DNA from: DATDDB01 sp035260545
GTDB lineage: Bacteria; Pseudomonadota; Gammaproteobacteria; Burkholderiales; Gallionellaceae
Length of the DNA: 64,000 nucleotides
NCBI GenBank assembly: GCA_035260545.1
Contig: DATFUZ010000054.1
Coordinates: forward strand, 1-64,000
Reading direction: 5' to 3'
In this document: positions 16,618 through 25,322 of the stretch, piece after piece
Numbering within the stretch: the stretch's first letter is position 1
How the letters are laid out: every line of letters begins with the position of its first letter
Made by a program: the position numbers and the translations under genes
The notes under the pieces: model-generated
Told to the model about the DNA's origin: nothing
Databases searched by the model: none
What the model saw: the letters and a program-made list of their open reading frames with translations, nothing else

Positions 16618-16645
16618 AAAAAAGCCCGGCAGATGCCGGGCTTTT
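16618..16645. terminator. Bidirectional rho-independent terminator
   Basis: GCCCGGC-AGAT-GCCGGGC with an A-run on the left and a T-run on the right. It can end both the plus-strand Ada-like transcript and the minus-strand cold-shock transcript. Confidence 0.9.
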
Positions 16646-16701
16646 CTTGTCCGAGGTCATCGCGGAATGATCCGCGACGACCTCCAGGGTGCAACGCCCG
16701 C

Positions 16702-16905
16702 TTACGCAGGACGGATGTTGGACGCCTGCTCACCCTTGGGGCCGGTGGTGACGTCGAACGTCACGCGCTGGCCTTCGGTCAGGGTTTTGAAGCCCGAACC
16801 CTGGATGGCGGAAAAATGGGCGAAAAGATCATTGCCGCCGTTTTCCGGGGTAATGAAGCCGAAGCCCTTGGAATCGTTGAACCACTTTACGGTACCTGTT
16901 GCCAT
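16702..16905 (-). CDS. cspA: Cold-shock domain protein (CspA family)
   Basis: A 67-residue single cold-shock domain. RNP1 is KGFGFITPE and RNP2 is DLFAHFSAI; the start is [11 protein letters not shown], canonical for the family. It is an RNA chaperone that binds single-stranded RNA/DNA. ATG 16905 has TTGGAG upstream. The long leader typical of csp mRNAs may extend into 16906-17100. Confidence 0.96.
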   Translation of the reverse strand: MATGTVKWFNDSKGFGFITPENGGNDLFAHFSAIQGSGFKTLTEGQRVTFDVTTGPKGEQASNIRPA

Positions 16906-17289
16906 ATCTTGAATCTCCAAAAAAACATACAAAAAGAGGAATACCCTCATCAGGGCGAACATCAAGACGGCAGGATGGTGAACGGAAGAGACCGCAGGGG
17001 TACTACAGGTACAGAACCAGACAGCAATGGCACAACTTGAAAATCGCTGGCGCGCAATATGCGCTATATTTGCGACAATAGCAAGCGATATTTGTTGCGC
17101 CGGGGGCGAAACTTTCCGGCCGTTCCGTGAGTGGTTTTGGCATGGCCGGCGGGGACTGGCAGGCGCCCTGCGGCAAGCCCGCGCCCAGACCATGCGATGG
17201 CCTTCAGCGGCGGCACGCACTATGTCAGAATTGCGGCTTGGCTGCGGCGTGCGCCGCATGCCTCCGGATCTCCACGGCACAGGAAACAC
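16906..17289. other. Divergent intergenic region with csp leader
   Basis: 384 bases between cspA (minus) and an exported protein (plus). The cspA side is A/T-rich with short runs of A and T, as in cold-shock leaders. The segment 17040-17100 has AT-rich blocks (ATATGCGCTATATTTGCG) that could hold promoters. No gene was seen. Confidence 0.5.
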
Positions 17290-18387
17290 ATGCATTTCAG
17301 AACCATCACGACGGCATGCTGCGCACTGACGGCATGCTTTGCATTCAGCGCACCGCCCGCCGCCGCGGCAGCGCCGGGCTATCCGAACACGGCCTATTTC
17401 GGCAATCCGGTGAATCCGCAGGCGCGCTGGTATCGCGCCTGCATGCGGGTGCGGGATGCGGCGCCGCCGCCGTCCGATCCCGGCGGGGCGGATGCCGCCG
17501 CGGGCGGCGCGCAGCCAGGCCGGTGCGATGCGCAATTGCTCTATTACGACATGCTGGACAATGCGAATGCCTCGGCGGCGGACTGGGCCCGGGTGCGCGC
17601 CTGCGCCTTTGCGACCCATGACCAGGCGGTGCTGATGATGATCTATGCCAACGGGCTGGGAGTGACGGTGAACCGCGACCTGGCGCTGAAATACGCCTGC
17701 AGCCTGGGCGGCGCCCCGCTGGAATTGCTGGGACGGACGGAAACGCTATCGCATCCGGCGGAAAGCGCTGCGCCGCCTGCGGAAGGCGATGCGCGGGCAG
17801 CGGAACGCAATGCGCTCTTCGACCAGTGCGACGATGCCGCAAGCCGGCTGACGATCAACACCTGCGCGGCGATTGCGCAGCGCCGGGATGCGCACGCGGC
17901 GCAGGCGCAACTGGACAAGATCGTCGCCAACTGGCCGGTGCGGGACCGGGCGGCGCTGGCCCGGCTGCAAACCGCGCTGCGGGCCTTCGCCGACGCCCGC
18001 GGCAGCTACGAGGCCGATCTGATGGGCACGCTGGGTCCGCTCTATGCGCCCGCAGCCGAAAACGCGCGTGCCGCCGAAATCACGCAGTTCCTGAACGATC
18101 TCCAACGCTACGAAAAAGGCCGCCTGCCCAAGTACGCGCCGGAACAGCATTCCGGATTCACCAGCCAGCTCGATCAGGCCTACCGCAAGGTATTGGCGGA
18201 TGATCCGCAGGACGCAGCCGGAGTGCGCGCAACGCAGCAGGCCTGGGCCCGTTACCGCGACGCCTGGGTCGCGTTCGGCGCGGTGCGCTATCCCGCCGTG
18301 CCGGCGGCCGCCTGGGAGGCCCGGCTCAGCGCCCGCCGCATCCAGCAACTGCGCAAGCTGCAGAGGGAATTCCGCCACCGCGGGTGA
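17290..18387 (+). CDS. Exported protein with Sel1-like and LprI-like regions
   Basis: A 365-residue protein with a signal peptide (about 1-27). A segment around residues 110-145 ([21 protein letters not shown]) resembles a Sel1 repeat. The C-terminal ~90 residues ([11 protein letters not shown], then [14 protein letters not shown]) match the LprI/DUF1311 lysozyme-inhibitor-like pattern. A periplasmic role is inferred; inhibition of lysozyme is only a possibility. AGGA lies 5 bases before ATG 17290, which gives the signal peptide. Confidence 0.8.
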   Translation: MHFRTITTACCALTACFAFSAPPAAAAAPGYPNTAYFGNPVNPQARWYRACMRVRDAAPPPSDPGGADAAAGGAQPGRCDAQLLYYDMLDNANASAADWARVRACAFATHDQAVLMMIYANGLGVTVNRDLALKYACSLGGAPLELLGRTETLSHPAESAAPPAEGDARAAERNALFDQCDDAASRLTINTCAAIAQRRDAHAAQAQLDKIVANWPVRDRAALARLQTALRAFADARGSYEADLMGTLGPLYAPAAENARAAEITQFLNDLQRYEKGRLPKYAPEQHSGFTSQLDQAYRKVLADDPQDAAGVRATQQAWARYRDAWVAFGAVRYPAVPAAAWEARLSARRIQQLRKLQREFRHRG

Positions 18388-18405
18388 CGGCGGCGCGGCG
18401 GCGCC

Positions 18406-18846
18406 TCAGTCCATCTCTTTGGCGAGAGCGGACTTGGCCTTGGGGCGCGTGCCGTAGGCGCCTGTGAGCACGTCGCCGAGCAGGCCGCCGATGTTGGCCG
18501 CTTCCATCGACAGGATCACGCACAGGCCCCAGTAGAACACGTTGAGGTGGTAGAAGAAGTCCTTGCCGTCGTTGTAGACGTAGAGGTACATGTACAGGTA
18601 GCTCAGGCTGCGCACGAACAGCGGCGGCAGGAAGGACAGCCATTTGCCCATGCGGCTGCGCACCACGGCGGATACCGCCAGCCCGGAAATGAACGGCACA
18701 AGGAACACGTCCAGGGTCCAGGCCAGGGTGAAGGTGGTCATGCCGTAGAATACCTCGATCTTCGCGCCCAGCAGGCGGTCGCCGAGCGCGATGACGGCCA
18801 TCCCCGCCGCAATCGCGGCGGCATATTTGACGTATTGATTGTTCAT
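18406..18846 (-). CDS. Hypothetical integral membrane protein
   Basis: A 146-residue protein with four likely membrane helices (about 8-25, 33-62, 72-92 and 98-122) and a short basic tail (RPKAKSALAKEMD). ATG 18846 follows GGGAAGGG. No family is recognised. It is convergent with the exported protein before it. Confidence 0.75.
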   Translation of the reverse strand: MNNQYVKYAAAIAAGMAVIALGDRLLGAKIEVFYGMTTFTLAWTLDVFLVPFISGLAVSAVVRSRMGKWLSFLPPLFVRSLSYLYMYLYVYNDGKDFFYHLNVFYWGLCVILSMEAANIGGLLGDVLTGAYGTRPKAKSALAKEMD

Positions 18847-18977
18847 GAAAAACCCTTCCCCGAGTAGAGCAAAACAGGGTGTTATTTTACCACTGCCGCG
18901 TGGTGCGGCGGCAACGCCGCGCCGTGCGCCCGCCCAATGCTGGTATGATTCACAATTCCGGCATGAAGAGACCGAGA

Positions 18978-19646
18978 ATGAATAGCTACGTCCGCACCCT
19001 CCTGCGCATCGCGGCCCGGCTCGCGCTTGGCGCACTGCTCGTGGCCACCGGCGCCGCCCACGCCCTGGACGGCTTCGGCCAGCAGCCCCCCAGCCAGTTC
19101 GCATTCGACAACGGCGACGCGGCGGATTCGTCCACCAGCCCCTGGTACCTGCGCTACGACTACGCGTTCCACAAACGCCGTTATCATTCGCTCGACACCG
19201 ACAACCGCCTCATCGCAACCTACCAGAACGTCGGCATTCTGCTCGAGCATGCGCTGTCCTATCCGCAGGCGCCGACCGGCAAGCTGTGGATGGACCGCGC
19301 GGCCCTGGTCATCGGCGCGCGCGACCCCAGCGGCGACAGCCTGCACTTGGGCCTCGGCCGCACCTCGCTGTATGGCGCGCAAAAAGACCAGATCTACTCG
19401 GTGCTGCTGCTGGCGACCGCGGCCATTTCCGACTACAGCGCGTTCGAACTGAATCTGGGCCTGCCCACCACCGGCCTGCGCGAAGCCTTCACCTCCCGCC
19501 ACTCCAGCTTCCGCGAAGCGGATGCCGAGGCCGCGCTCGACTTCAAGGGCAACAACATCGGCCTGCGCGTGGGCTGGCGCACCTTCGCCGTGCGCAACGC
19601 CGCCAGCACGGCCGGCTGGTTCGCCGGCCTGTCGCTGTATTTCTGA
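18978..19646 (+). CDS. Exported protein, probable small outer-membrane beta-barrel
   Basis: A 222-residue protein with a signal peptide (…GAAHA-LDG). The mature part alternates polar/hydrophobic residues in strand-like blocks (WYLRYDYAFHKRRYH, LHLGLGRTSLYG, IGLRVGWRTF) and ends in ...SLYF; a C-terminal Phe is typical of BAM-inserted porin-like proteins. YfaZ-type small barrels are a possible comparison. ATG 18978 is taken over ATG 18963 because it gives a normal signal peptide length; both are usable. Confidence 0.7.
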   Translation: MNSYVRTLLRIAARLALGALLVATGAAHALDGFGQQPPSQFAFDNGDAADSSTSPWYLRYDYAFHKRRYHSLDTDNRLIATYQNVGILLEHALSYPQAPTGKLWMDRAALVIGARDPSGDSLHLGLGRTSLYGAQKDQIYSVLLLATAAISDYSAFELNLGLPTTGLREAFTSRHSSFREADAEAALDFKGNNIGLRVGWRTFAVRNAASTAGWFAGLSLYF

Positions 19647-19719
19647 CGCGCAGCGCCGGCCGCGCGTGCAAGCCGCGCCCGGCTAAGGTATGCTTGCACA
19701 CGGAAAGGGACAACCGCAC

Positions 19720-20226
19720 ATGAAACGCCTCAAAATCATCACCAGCCTGCTGCTCATCGTAATACTCCTCGGCGGACTCGCCGCGGGATGGGTATGGTTC
19801 ACCCTGCACTGGAGCTACTCCGATGGCGAGCGCACCGGCTACGTGCAGAAACTTTCCAGGAAGGGCTGGCTGTGCAAGACCTGGGAAGGCGAGATCGCCA
19901 TGGTCACCATGCCCGGCGCCATACCCGAGAAATTCAAGTTCACCGTGCGCAGCGACGCCATTGCCCACGAGATCAATGCCGCCGCCGGTCACCGCGTCGT
20001 GCTGCACTACCAGCAGTACAAGTTCATCCCCTCCACCTGCTTCGGCGAAACCGAATACTTCATCGACAGCGTGCACGACGTAGATAACGGCGGCCTGCCG
20101 CCGCCCACCGTCCAGCAAGGCAAACTCATGGCCCCGCCCGGCGGCGCCGCGAGCGCACCGGCTGCGGCTGTGCCGGCCAGCGCCCCGCATCCCGCGGCAG
20201 TATCGGCTGTGCCTCCCGCAAAGTAA
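19720..20226 (+). CDS. Membrane-anchored hypothetical protein
   Basis: A 168-residue protein. One N-terminal membrane anchor (about 6-27) is followed by a periplasmic domain with YVQKLSRKGWLCKTWEGE and a conserved-looking WxFSVR-like segment (KFKFTVRSDAI), then an Ala/Pro-rich tail. This pattern is seen in conserved small hypothetical proteins; function is unknown. GGAAAGGGA precedes ATG 19720. Confidence 0.75.
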   Translation: MKRLKIITSLLLIVILLGGLAAGWVWFTLHWSYSDGERTGYVQKLSRKGWLCKTWEGEIAMVTMPGAIPEKFKFTVRSDAIAHEINAAAGHRVVLHYQQYKFIPSTCFGETEYFIDSVHDVDNGGLPPPTVQQGKLMAPPGGAASAPAAAVPASAPHPAAVSAVPPAK

Positions 20227-20251
20227 GGTCGCCGCGGCAAGCTTGAATTGG

Positions 20252-20276
20252 CGCTCCCTCCAGAGGGAGCGTTTTT
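20252..20276 (+). terminator. Rho-independent terminator
   Basis: CGCTCCCTC-CA-GAGGGAGCG followed by TTTTT, 26 bases after the stop of the membrane-anchored gene. Confidence 0.9.
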
Positions 20277-20371
20277 GTTTGGTCTGGTATGTTTTCTGAA
20301 TGGTTCGGCGGCACGCGAAGCTGGTCGCCGGGTCTGCCGTGTTTTCTGATAGGGCAGGCGGCATTCCACAC

Positions 20372-20417
20372 TTAGCGCCGGGGTTGCCGGCAGCAAATTC
20401 CCTCCTTTGCTTGTGCA
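20372..20417. repeat. Dispersed 46-bp repeat, copy 1
   Basis: Begins TTAGCGCCGGGGTTGCC and ends TTTGCTTGTGCA; 43 of 46 bases match the copy at 59005-59050. Surrounding sequence also carries partly repeated TTTTCTGA/GGTCTG words. The rest of 20277-20669 has no gene that I can support. Confidence 0.75.
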
Positions 20418-20669
20418 TGCGGGGCCGCCCCCCCGCGCTACCCTTTGAGCATCGCCGAACTGTTCACGACAGTCCACAATGCGAATGCCCCCTCGAACCC
20501 TACCACCCCACTCGGAAAACACGCCAAACCCCTCAGGTAATCACCAAACCCCATCCCCTTCGATGCCATGTACAATCCCGCCCATGCTCTCCCTGGCATT
20601 TCATCTCCCGCGACCCGCCGCGACAGCCATCCCACCCGCTAACCAGGCCTTGCATCCCGGAGGCATAGC

Positions 20670-21932
20670 GTGACGCCGCGCAGGCGCAACCAGGCGATGC
20701 TGGCGCTGTTGCTGGCGCTGACCGGGCTCACGCTGGTCTTGCCGCGCGCGGAACGGCGCATGGCGGCCCGCTCGGACATCGATCTGGCGCGCGCGATCCG
20801 CGACGGTGCGAATGCGAAGCAGGTGGAGGCGATGGTCAAGGACGGCGCGGACGTGAACGCAAACGGGCTAGGCTGCCGGGCGATGGCGGGTATCTTCCGC
20901 ATGGCGGACCGGATGTCGTCGCTCGATTCCGGGGAAAGCGGCAAGCAGACGCTGCCGCAGCAACAGGCATGCCGCACGCCGCTGATCGCGGCGGCGGCGG
21001 CGGGAAAACCGGCGATAGAGGCGGTGCTGATCGAGCATGGCGCCTATGTCAATGGCCACGCCACGGATGGCACGACGCCGCTGCTGGCCGCCGCCGCGGC
21101 GGGCGACCCCGCATCGCTCAGACTGCTGCTGCACACCGGCGCGGATGTGCATGCGCGGCGCAACGACGGCGCAAGCGCCCTGCTGCTGGCCGCCTATGCC
21201 ACGGTCCCCGAGTCGCTGCAGGTGCTGCTCGACGCCGGCGCCAATGCAAACGAGGGAAACAACGACGGCACCACGGCGCTGATGGCCGCCGCGCTGGGGC
21301 TGGATCCGGCATCGGTGCGCCTGCTGCTGGCGCATGGCGCCGATCTGCACGCACGCAACAAGAGCGGGGCCACGGCGCTGGCGCTGGCCGCCCTGCGCGA
21401 ACGGCGCGAGAACGCGCGCATCCTGCTCGCCAAGGGCGCCAATCCCAACCAGAAAATCGAGCAGGTGCCGCTGCTGACCATCGTCGCCATGAGGGGCAAC
21501 GCGCAGATGATCGAATTGCTGCTCGCTTACCGCGCCCACATCGACGCGCCCGGCCCCAAGGGCGGTACTGCGCTGATGGTGGCCGCGAACAAGGGCAATC
21601 TCGATGCGGTGAAGGCGCTGCAGGGCTGGGGGTCTGACATCAACATGCGCGACATCAACGGCGAGACGGCGCTGATGTATGCGGCCGAGGGCGGCCACGC
21701 CGACGTGGTGCGCTTCCTGGTGGAGAAACATGCGCGGCGCGACCTGCGCTCGCAGGCCGGCATCACCGCGCTGGACATCGCGCGCAGCACAGGCGATCCC
21801 GAGCTGGTGGCGCTGCTGGACCCGGACGCACACTCCGCCGCACGGGGGCACAAGCCCGCCCGAATCCGGAAGGCGCAACGCGGAAAAAAACACCCCGGAT
21901 CGCATCATTCCGGGCGCAAATCCCGCCCCTGA
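20670..21932 (+). CDS. Exported/anchored ankyrin-repeat protein
   Basis: A 420-residue protein: an N-terminal hydrophobic segment (about 8-25, signal anchor), an unusual insert at about 60-100 (MADRMSSLDSGESGK and following), and then about nine ankyrin repeats to residue 380. Repeats are recognised by [57 protein letters not shown] and GETALMYAAEGG. The tail is very basic (KAQRGKKHPGSHHSGRK). Start is GTG 20670 with CGGAGGC upstream. It is related in architecture to the protein at 11175. Role: protein-binding scaffold, partner unknown. Confidence 0.9.
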   Translation: MTPRRRNQAMLALLLALTGLTLVLPRAERRMAARSDIDLARAIRDGANAKQVEAMVKDGADVNANGLGCRAMAGIFRMADRMSSLDSGESGKQTLPQQQACRTPLIAAAAAGKPAIEAVLIEHGAYVNGHATDGTTPLLAAAAAGDPASLRLLLHTGADVHARRNDGASALLLAAYATVPESLQVLLDAGANANEGNNDGTTALMAAALGLDPASVRLLLAHGADLHARNKSGATALALAALRERRENARILLAKGANPNQKIEQVPLLTIVAMRGNAQMIELLLAYRAHIDAPGPKGGTALMVAANKGNLDAVKALQGWGSDINMRDINGETALMYAAEGGHADVVRFLVEKHARRDLRSQAGITALDIARSTGDPELVALLDPDAHSAARGHKPARIRKAQRGKKHPGSHHSGRKSRP

Positions 21933-22037
21933 CCTGCGCCGCCGCGGGCGGCCGGGCTGCGCTAACCCCTATAGCTTGTTTAAGTATGGGGAAAATAGAA
22001 TAATGGAAGCAAAGAATTTTCAGCGAGGCAACCCGCG

Positions 22038-22820
22038 ATGAACGCTCTTTACATCTTGCCGTTGCTGCTCATCTCGGCTTCCGTCGCCAGCGCGGCAGAG
22101 CCGGCTGCAGCCGTGAGCACGTCGGCGCAGGCCGCGCCGGCCCAAGGCGCGCCCGTTGCCGAACAAGCCGCCGCGGCAAGCGCACCGGCCCAAAGCGCAC
22201 CAAGCCAGACCGCCTCGCCGCTGAGCATGCCCGCTCAAAACGGGTCCGCCCCCCGCGTGTCGGGCCCAGGCGCATCAATGCCGGCAGCAGCCGCGCCACG
22301 CCCGGCGGCGGCGGCGCCCCTTCCTGAACTCAAGGGTATCGAGGAGAAGGCGTCCGAACGCAAGACAACTGAAGAAAAGCCGGAGGCGCACCAAGCCGTC
22401 GAACGCAAGACGCGCCGGCACCCGCATGCCAAGACCCCGCAAACCGGCCAGGAGCGCGCAACGACGCGGAATAAACCCGTCCGGCGCGAGCGCATCATAC
22501 ATGGCAAAACCCCGGCCGCCGCGCTGGACATGACCACCGGACGCAATCCCGTGCTGGAAGCGATCAACCTGGTCGCCACCAGGCAGCGCGCAGAAATACA
22601 GGCCGCCGACCGGAAGGTTTCGGAATCCGACTGGTGGTCGGATACGCTGGAGCGCGACTGGATCGTCAAGCGGCCGTTCGGCCCCGGCATCTTCGATTCC
22701 ACCCACTGGTTCTACGTCAGCTACAAGGTGAACGGCCGCATCCTGATGTCGTGGTTCGTGGACCTCAGCAAGCGCACGGTATCGGACATCGCCCCGCCGG
22801 AAAAGCAGAGCGCGCACTGA
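22038..22820 (+). CDS. Exported Ala/Pro-rich protein
   Basis: A 260-residue protein: signal peptide about 1-20 (ASA-AEPA), a low-complexity Ala/Pro/Ser region to about residue 95, a charged basic region (ERKTRRHPHAKTP), and a more ordered C-terminal ~90 residues (ESDWWSDTLERDWIVKRPFGPG, then FYVSYKVNGRILMSWFVDL). The C-terminal part is probably a small folded domain; no family is recognised. The linker could span the periplasm or peptidoglycan. Confidence 0.75.
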   Translation: MNALYILPLLLISASVASAAEPAAAVSTSAQAAPAQGAPVAEQAAAASAPAQSAPSQTASPLSMPAQNGSAPRVSGPGASMPAAAAPRPAAAAPLPELKGIEEKASERKTTEEKPEAHQAVERKTRRHPHAKTPQTGQERATTRNKPVRRERIIHGKTPAAALDMTTGRNPVLEAINLVATRQRAEIQAADRKVSESDWWSDTLERDWIVKRPFGPGIFDSTHWFYVSYKVNGRILMSWFVDLSKRTVSDIAPPEKQSAH

Positions 22821-22859
22821 TCGCTCTGCCCCGCCTCAATAGCACCAGGCCCACTACTG

Positions 22860-23336
22860 CTATCGGCAGCTGATCTCTTTCAGCTTCTCCCGGCCCATAA
22901 CAAAACACCGGGTTTTTGGACGGGGTGAATCGCTGACATCGCTGCCGCTGATGCCGGTGATGATCAGGAGGTGGCTGTTGGCGCGGTAGTCGGCGGAAAA
23001 TGAATCCGAGTCATCGCCGATGACGTAGCCATCCGGAAAGCCATCCACAACCTCTCCGCTGATCACGTCCACGATGGAGCCGGTAATGCAGGCGGTGCCG
23101 CAGTCATAGGTAAAGACAATGTAATGCCCGGCAAAATTCACCCGTCCTTTGAGGGTTTGTTTGAGTTGCCATTTGAAGTCCGGCGAGTCATCGGCTTCCG
23201 GCTTTACCGGGCCATGCTTGCCCTTGTAGATGTGCGCGACCGGATAGTCGATGAACTTCGGCGTGCCGCCGCTGGCATGGGCGGCGCTGGCGATCAATGC
23301 CAGCATGGCCGCGATGGTGATTGAATACCTTTTCAT
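22860..23336 (-). CDS. Exported hypothetical protein
   Basis: A 158-residue protein with a signal peptide (about 1-21, AHA-SGG). The mature part includes VNFAGHYIVFTYDCGTACI and DVISGEVVDGFP, with three or four Cys likely forming disulfides; this looks like a conserved uncharacterised periplasmic family. ATG 23336 follows GGGAGGAAG. Confidence 0.78.
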   Translation of the reverse strand: MKRYSITIAAMLALIASAAHASGGTPKFIDYPVAHIYKGKHGPVKPEADDSPDFKWQLKQTLKGRVNFAGHYIVFTYDCGTACITGSIVDVISGEVVDGFPDGYVIGDDSDSFSADYRANSHLLIITGISGSDVSDSPRPKTRCFVMGREKLKEISCR

Positions 23337-23467
23337 CTGCTTCCTCCCTGTGCGTACCGTCGCACGCCGCCGGGTATTCCGCACATTCCCGCGATGGCGG
23401 CGTGCGCCGCGATTGTACTGCAATGCCCCCAGGCATACGCGCCTCGGCGGCACGGACAAGACTGCCC

Positions 23468-23494
23468 AAAAAAGTGCCGCCGGATGACGGCGGC
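23468..23494 (-). terminator. Terminator of the purC/CA-purE-aldolase operon
   Basis: On the minus strand GCCGCC-GTCATCC-GGCGGC followed by ACTTTTTT, 37 bases after the aldolase stop. It marks the 3' end of the three-gene operon. Confidence 0.85.
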
Positions 23495-23530
23495 CGCAAA
23501 ACGGAAAAGCAGACAGCCAGGCGCGGCAGA

Positions 23531-24718
23531 CTAAAGCTCGGCGAATTCCAGCGCGAGCACGCTATTGTCCAGGGCGAATGCCGCCTTGCCGGTGAGCGCG
23601 CGCAGCGCGTGGTGGTCCTGAAAGGCGGGGATGGCCGCGGGGCTCGCCAGCGTGACCAGCAGGCAATACTGGTACTGGCCGTCGCGGCCCATCGCCTGGC
23701 CGACACGGATGTCGCGCACGCCGGGAATGCTCTGCAGCGCCTGGCGGCCTTCGCGCAGGACGGCGGCCATATCGCCGCTGCGCGCGCCTTCCGGGTCCTC
23801 CGGCGTATGCAGCAGCGCGACATGCGCGGCCTCCTGCCACGGCCTGCACTGGCTCAGCACCTCGGCCGCCCGGCCGCCACTGCCCCAGGCGCGGATGCAG
23901 CGTTCCACTTCCTCGCGCACCGCATCGCGCACGCCGGCCCGCAAGGCGGCATAGCCTTTGCCCGCGCTGGCGGCGGCGTTCGCGCGGATGCGCTTCGCGG
24001 CGGCCTCGGCCAGCCCGGTGTAGTAGTTGATCTTGGCCACGCCGTGCGAAATGAGGCGGCGGGTCTGCTCTTCATTCAGGCCGGTGCCGCCGTGTATCAC
24101 CAGGGGCACGCTCACCGCGCCGTGGATCTTGGCCAGGCGGTTGTAGTCCAGCTTGGGCGCTCCCTTCATGCGGCCGTGCACGGTGCCGATGGAGACGGCG
24201 AGGCAATCGACGCCCGTGCGCTCGACATAGGCCTTGGCCTCGGCGGCCGAGGTGTAGGCCAGCTCGCCGGGATGTTCGTCCGCGCTCTCGCCCTCCACGC
24301 CCGGCACATAGCCCAGTTCACCCTCCACCGCCACGCCGCAGGCATGCGCCATCGCAGCGACCTCGCGCGTGAGATGCAGATTGTCCGACAGCGGTTGCAT
24401 GGAGGCATCCACCATCACCGCGTTGCAGCCGGCGGAGATCGCCCGCGCGGCCGCGGCCAGCGCCGTGCCGTGGTCGAAGTTGATGGCAACCGGCACCGCC
24501 GCGCGGCGCGCAGCCGCCACCACGGTGGGCGCAAACAGCTCGAAGTCGCGCTCCGCAAAGTGCGACTCGATCAGATTGAGGATGACCGGGGCACGGCTGG
24601 CTTCCGCCGCGGCCAGTACGCCATCGAGCATCGCCTGGTCATCCACGCCGAATGCGCCCACCGCGTAGTTGTGGCGGTAGGCGTGGCCCACCATGTCGAC
24701 GAACTGGACGAGCGCCAT
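23531..24718 (-). CDS. Class II ketose-bisphosphate aldolase fused to a Dabb domain (paralogue 1)
   Basis: A 395-residue protein. Residues 1-285 form a class II fructose/tagatose-bisphosphate aldolase of the short KbaY/GatY type: INFDHGT with catalytic Asp and zinc His, EGELGYVPGVEGE, IGTVHGRMKG with a second zinc His, and VIHGGTG with a third. Residues ~290-395 form a Dabb (stress-response A/B barrel) domain with SIPGVRDIRVGQAMGR and AIPAFQDHHALRA. The aldolase cleaves or forms hexose or heptulose bisphosphates; the Dabb extension may aid oligomerisation. It lies 12 bases after purE, an odd operon partner, and has a paralogue at 27588 behind cbbO. Confidence 0.9.
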   Translation of the reverse strand: MALVQFVDMVGHAYRHNYAVGAFGVDDQAMLDGVLAAAEASRAPVILNLIESHFAERDFELFAPTVVAAARRAAVPVAINFDHGTALAAAARAISAGCNAVMVDASMQPLSDNLHLTREVAAMAHACGVAVEGELGYVPGVEGESADEHPGELAYTSAAEAKAYVERTGVDCLAVSIGTVHGRMKGAPKLDYNRLAKIHGAVSVPLVIHGGTGLNEEQTRRLISHGVAKINYYTGLAEAAAKRIRANAAASAGKGYAALRAGVRDAVREEVERCIRAWGSGGRAAEVLSQCRPWQEAAHVALLHTPEDPEGARSGDMAAVLREGRQALQSIPGVRDIRVGQAMGRDGQYQYCLLVTLASPAAIPAFQDHHALRALTGKAAFALDNSVLALEFAEL

Positions 24719-24730
24719 GACAGCCTCCTG

Positions 24731-25276
24731 TTATTTTTTTGCGAGACCGGCAAGGGCTTCGTCGGCGGACTTGTCGTAGCGCGCGCGCTCCTTCTGCGCG
24801 GCGGCTTCCAGCGCGCCGTCGATTTCCGGATATTTCAGGGCGAGGATGCGCGCGGCCAGCATCGCCGCATTCTTCGCGCCGTCCACCGCAACCGTGGCCA
24901 CGGGCACGCCGGGCGGCATCTGCACCGTGGAGAGCAGCGCATCCAGCCCAGACATCATGCCGCCGGAAAGCGGCAGGCCGATCACCGGCAGCCGCGTGTG
25001 GCCCGCGATGACGCCGGCCAGGTGGGCGGCCATGCCCGCGCAGCCGATCAGCACCTGCACGCCCTCGCGGTGCGCGCGGTCGAGATAGGCGAGCACCTTG
25101 TCCGGGGTGCGGTGCGCCGACGCGACCACCACCTCGCTGGGAATTCCCAGATCGGTCAGCATGTCACGCACCTTGATCACGGTGGGCAGGTCATTGGGGC
25201 TGCCGGTCAGAATGCCGACCAGGCTCTTGCCGGATCCTTGATTAATATCAGTGTTGCGCGCGCTTTCCTTCGTCAT
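24731..25276 (-). CDS. purE: PurE, AIR carboxylase / N5-CAIR mutase
   Basis: A 181-residue PurE-fold protein. The active-site loop [13 protein letters not shown] carries the class I His-Arg; [11 protein letters not shown] replaces the usual [28 protein letters not shown] closes the site. The phosphate loop reads GSPNDLP where GSxSD is usual. The [10 protein letters not shown] segment recalls archaeal PurE proteins as much as E. coli PurE. Class I PurE normally needs PurK to make N5-CAIR; no purK is in the window and purC beside it is fused to carbonic anhydrase, so direct use of CO2 is possible. ATG 25276 follows CAGGAGA. Confidence 0.93.
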   Translation of the reverse strand: MTKESARNTDINQGSGKSLVGILTGSPNDLPTVIKVRDMLTDLGIPSEVVVASAHRTPDKVLAYLDRAHREGVQVLIGCAGMAAHLAGVIAGHTRLPVIGLPLSGGMMSGLDALLSTVQMPPGVPVATVAVDGAKNAAMLAARILALKYPEIDGALEAAAQKERARYDKSADEALAGLAKK

Positions 25277-25322
25277 GGTGTTTCTCCTGAAAACTGTGAT
25301 TCTGTACTGATGTCCGTCCGAT

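Noticed and set aside
16702..17619. Long minus-strand frame (305 codons) ending in the cold-shock domain
   Set aside because: Only the last 67 codons match the cold-shock family and have a ribosome site; the upstream part is the leader and overlaps the exported-protein gene.
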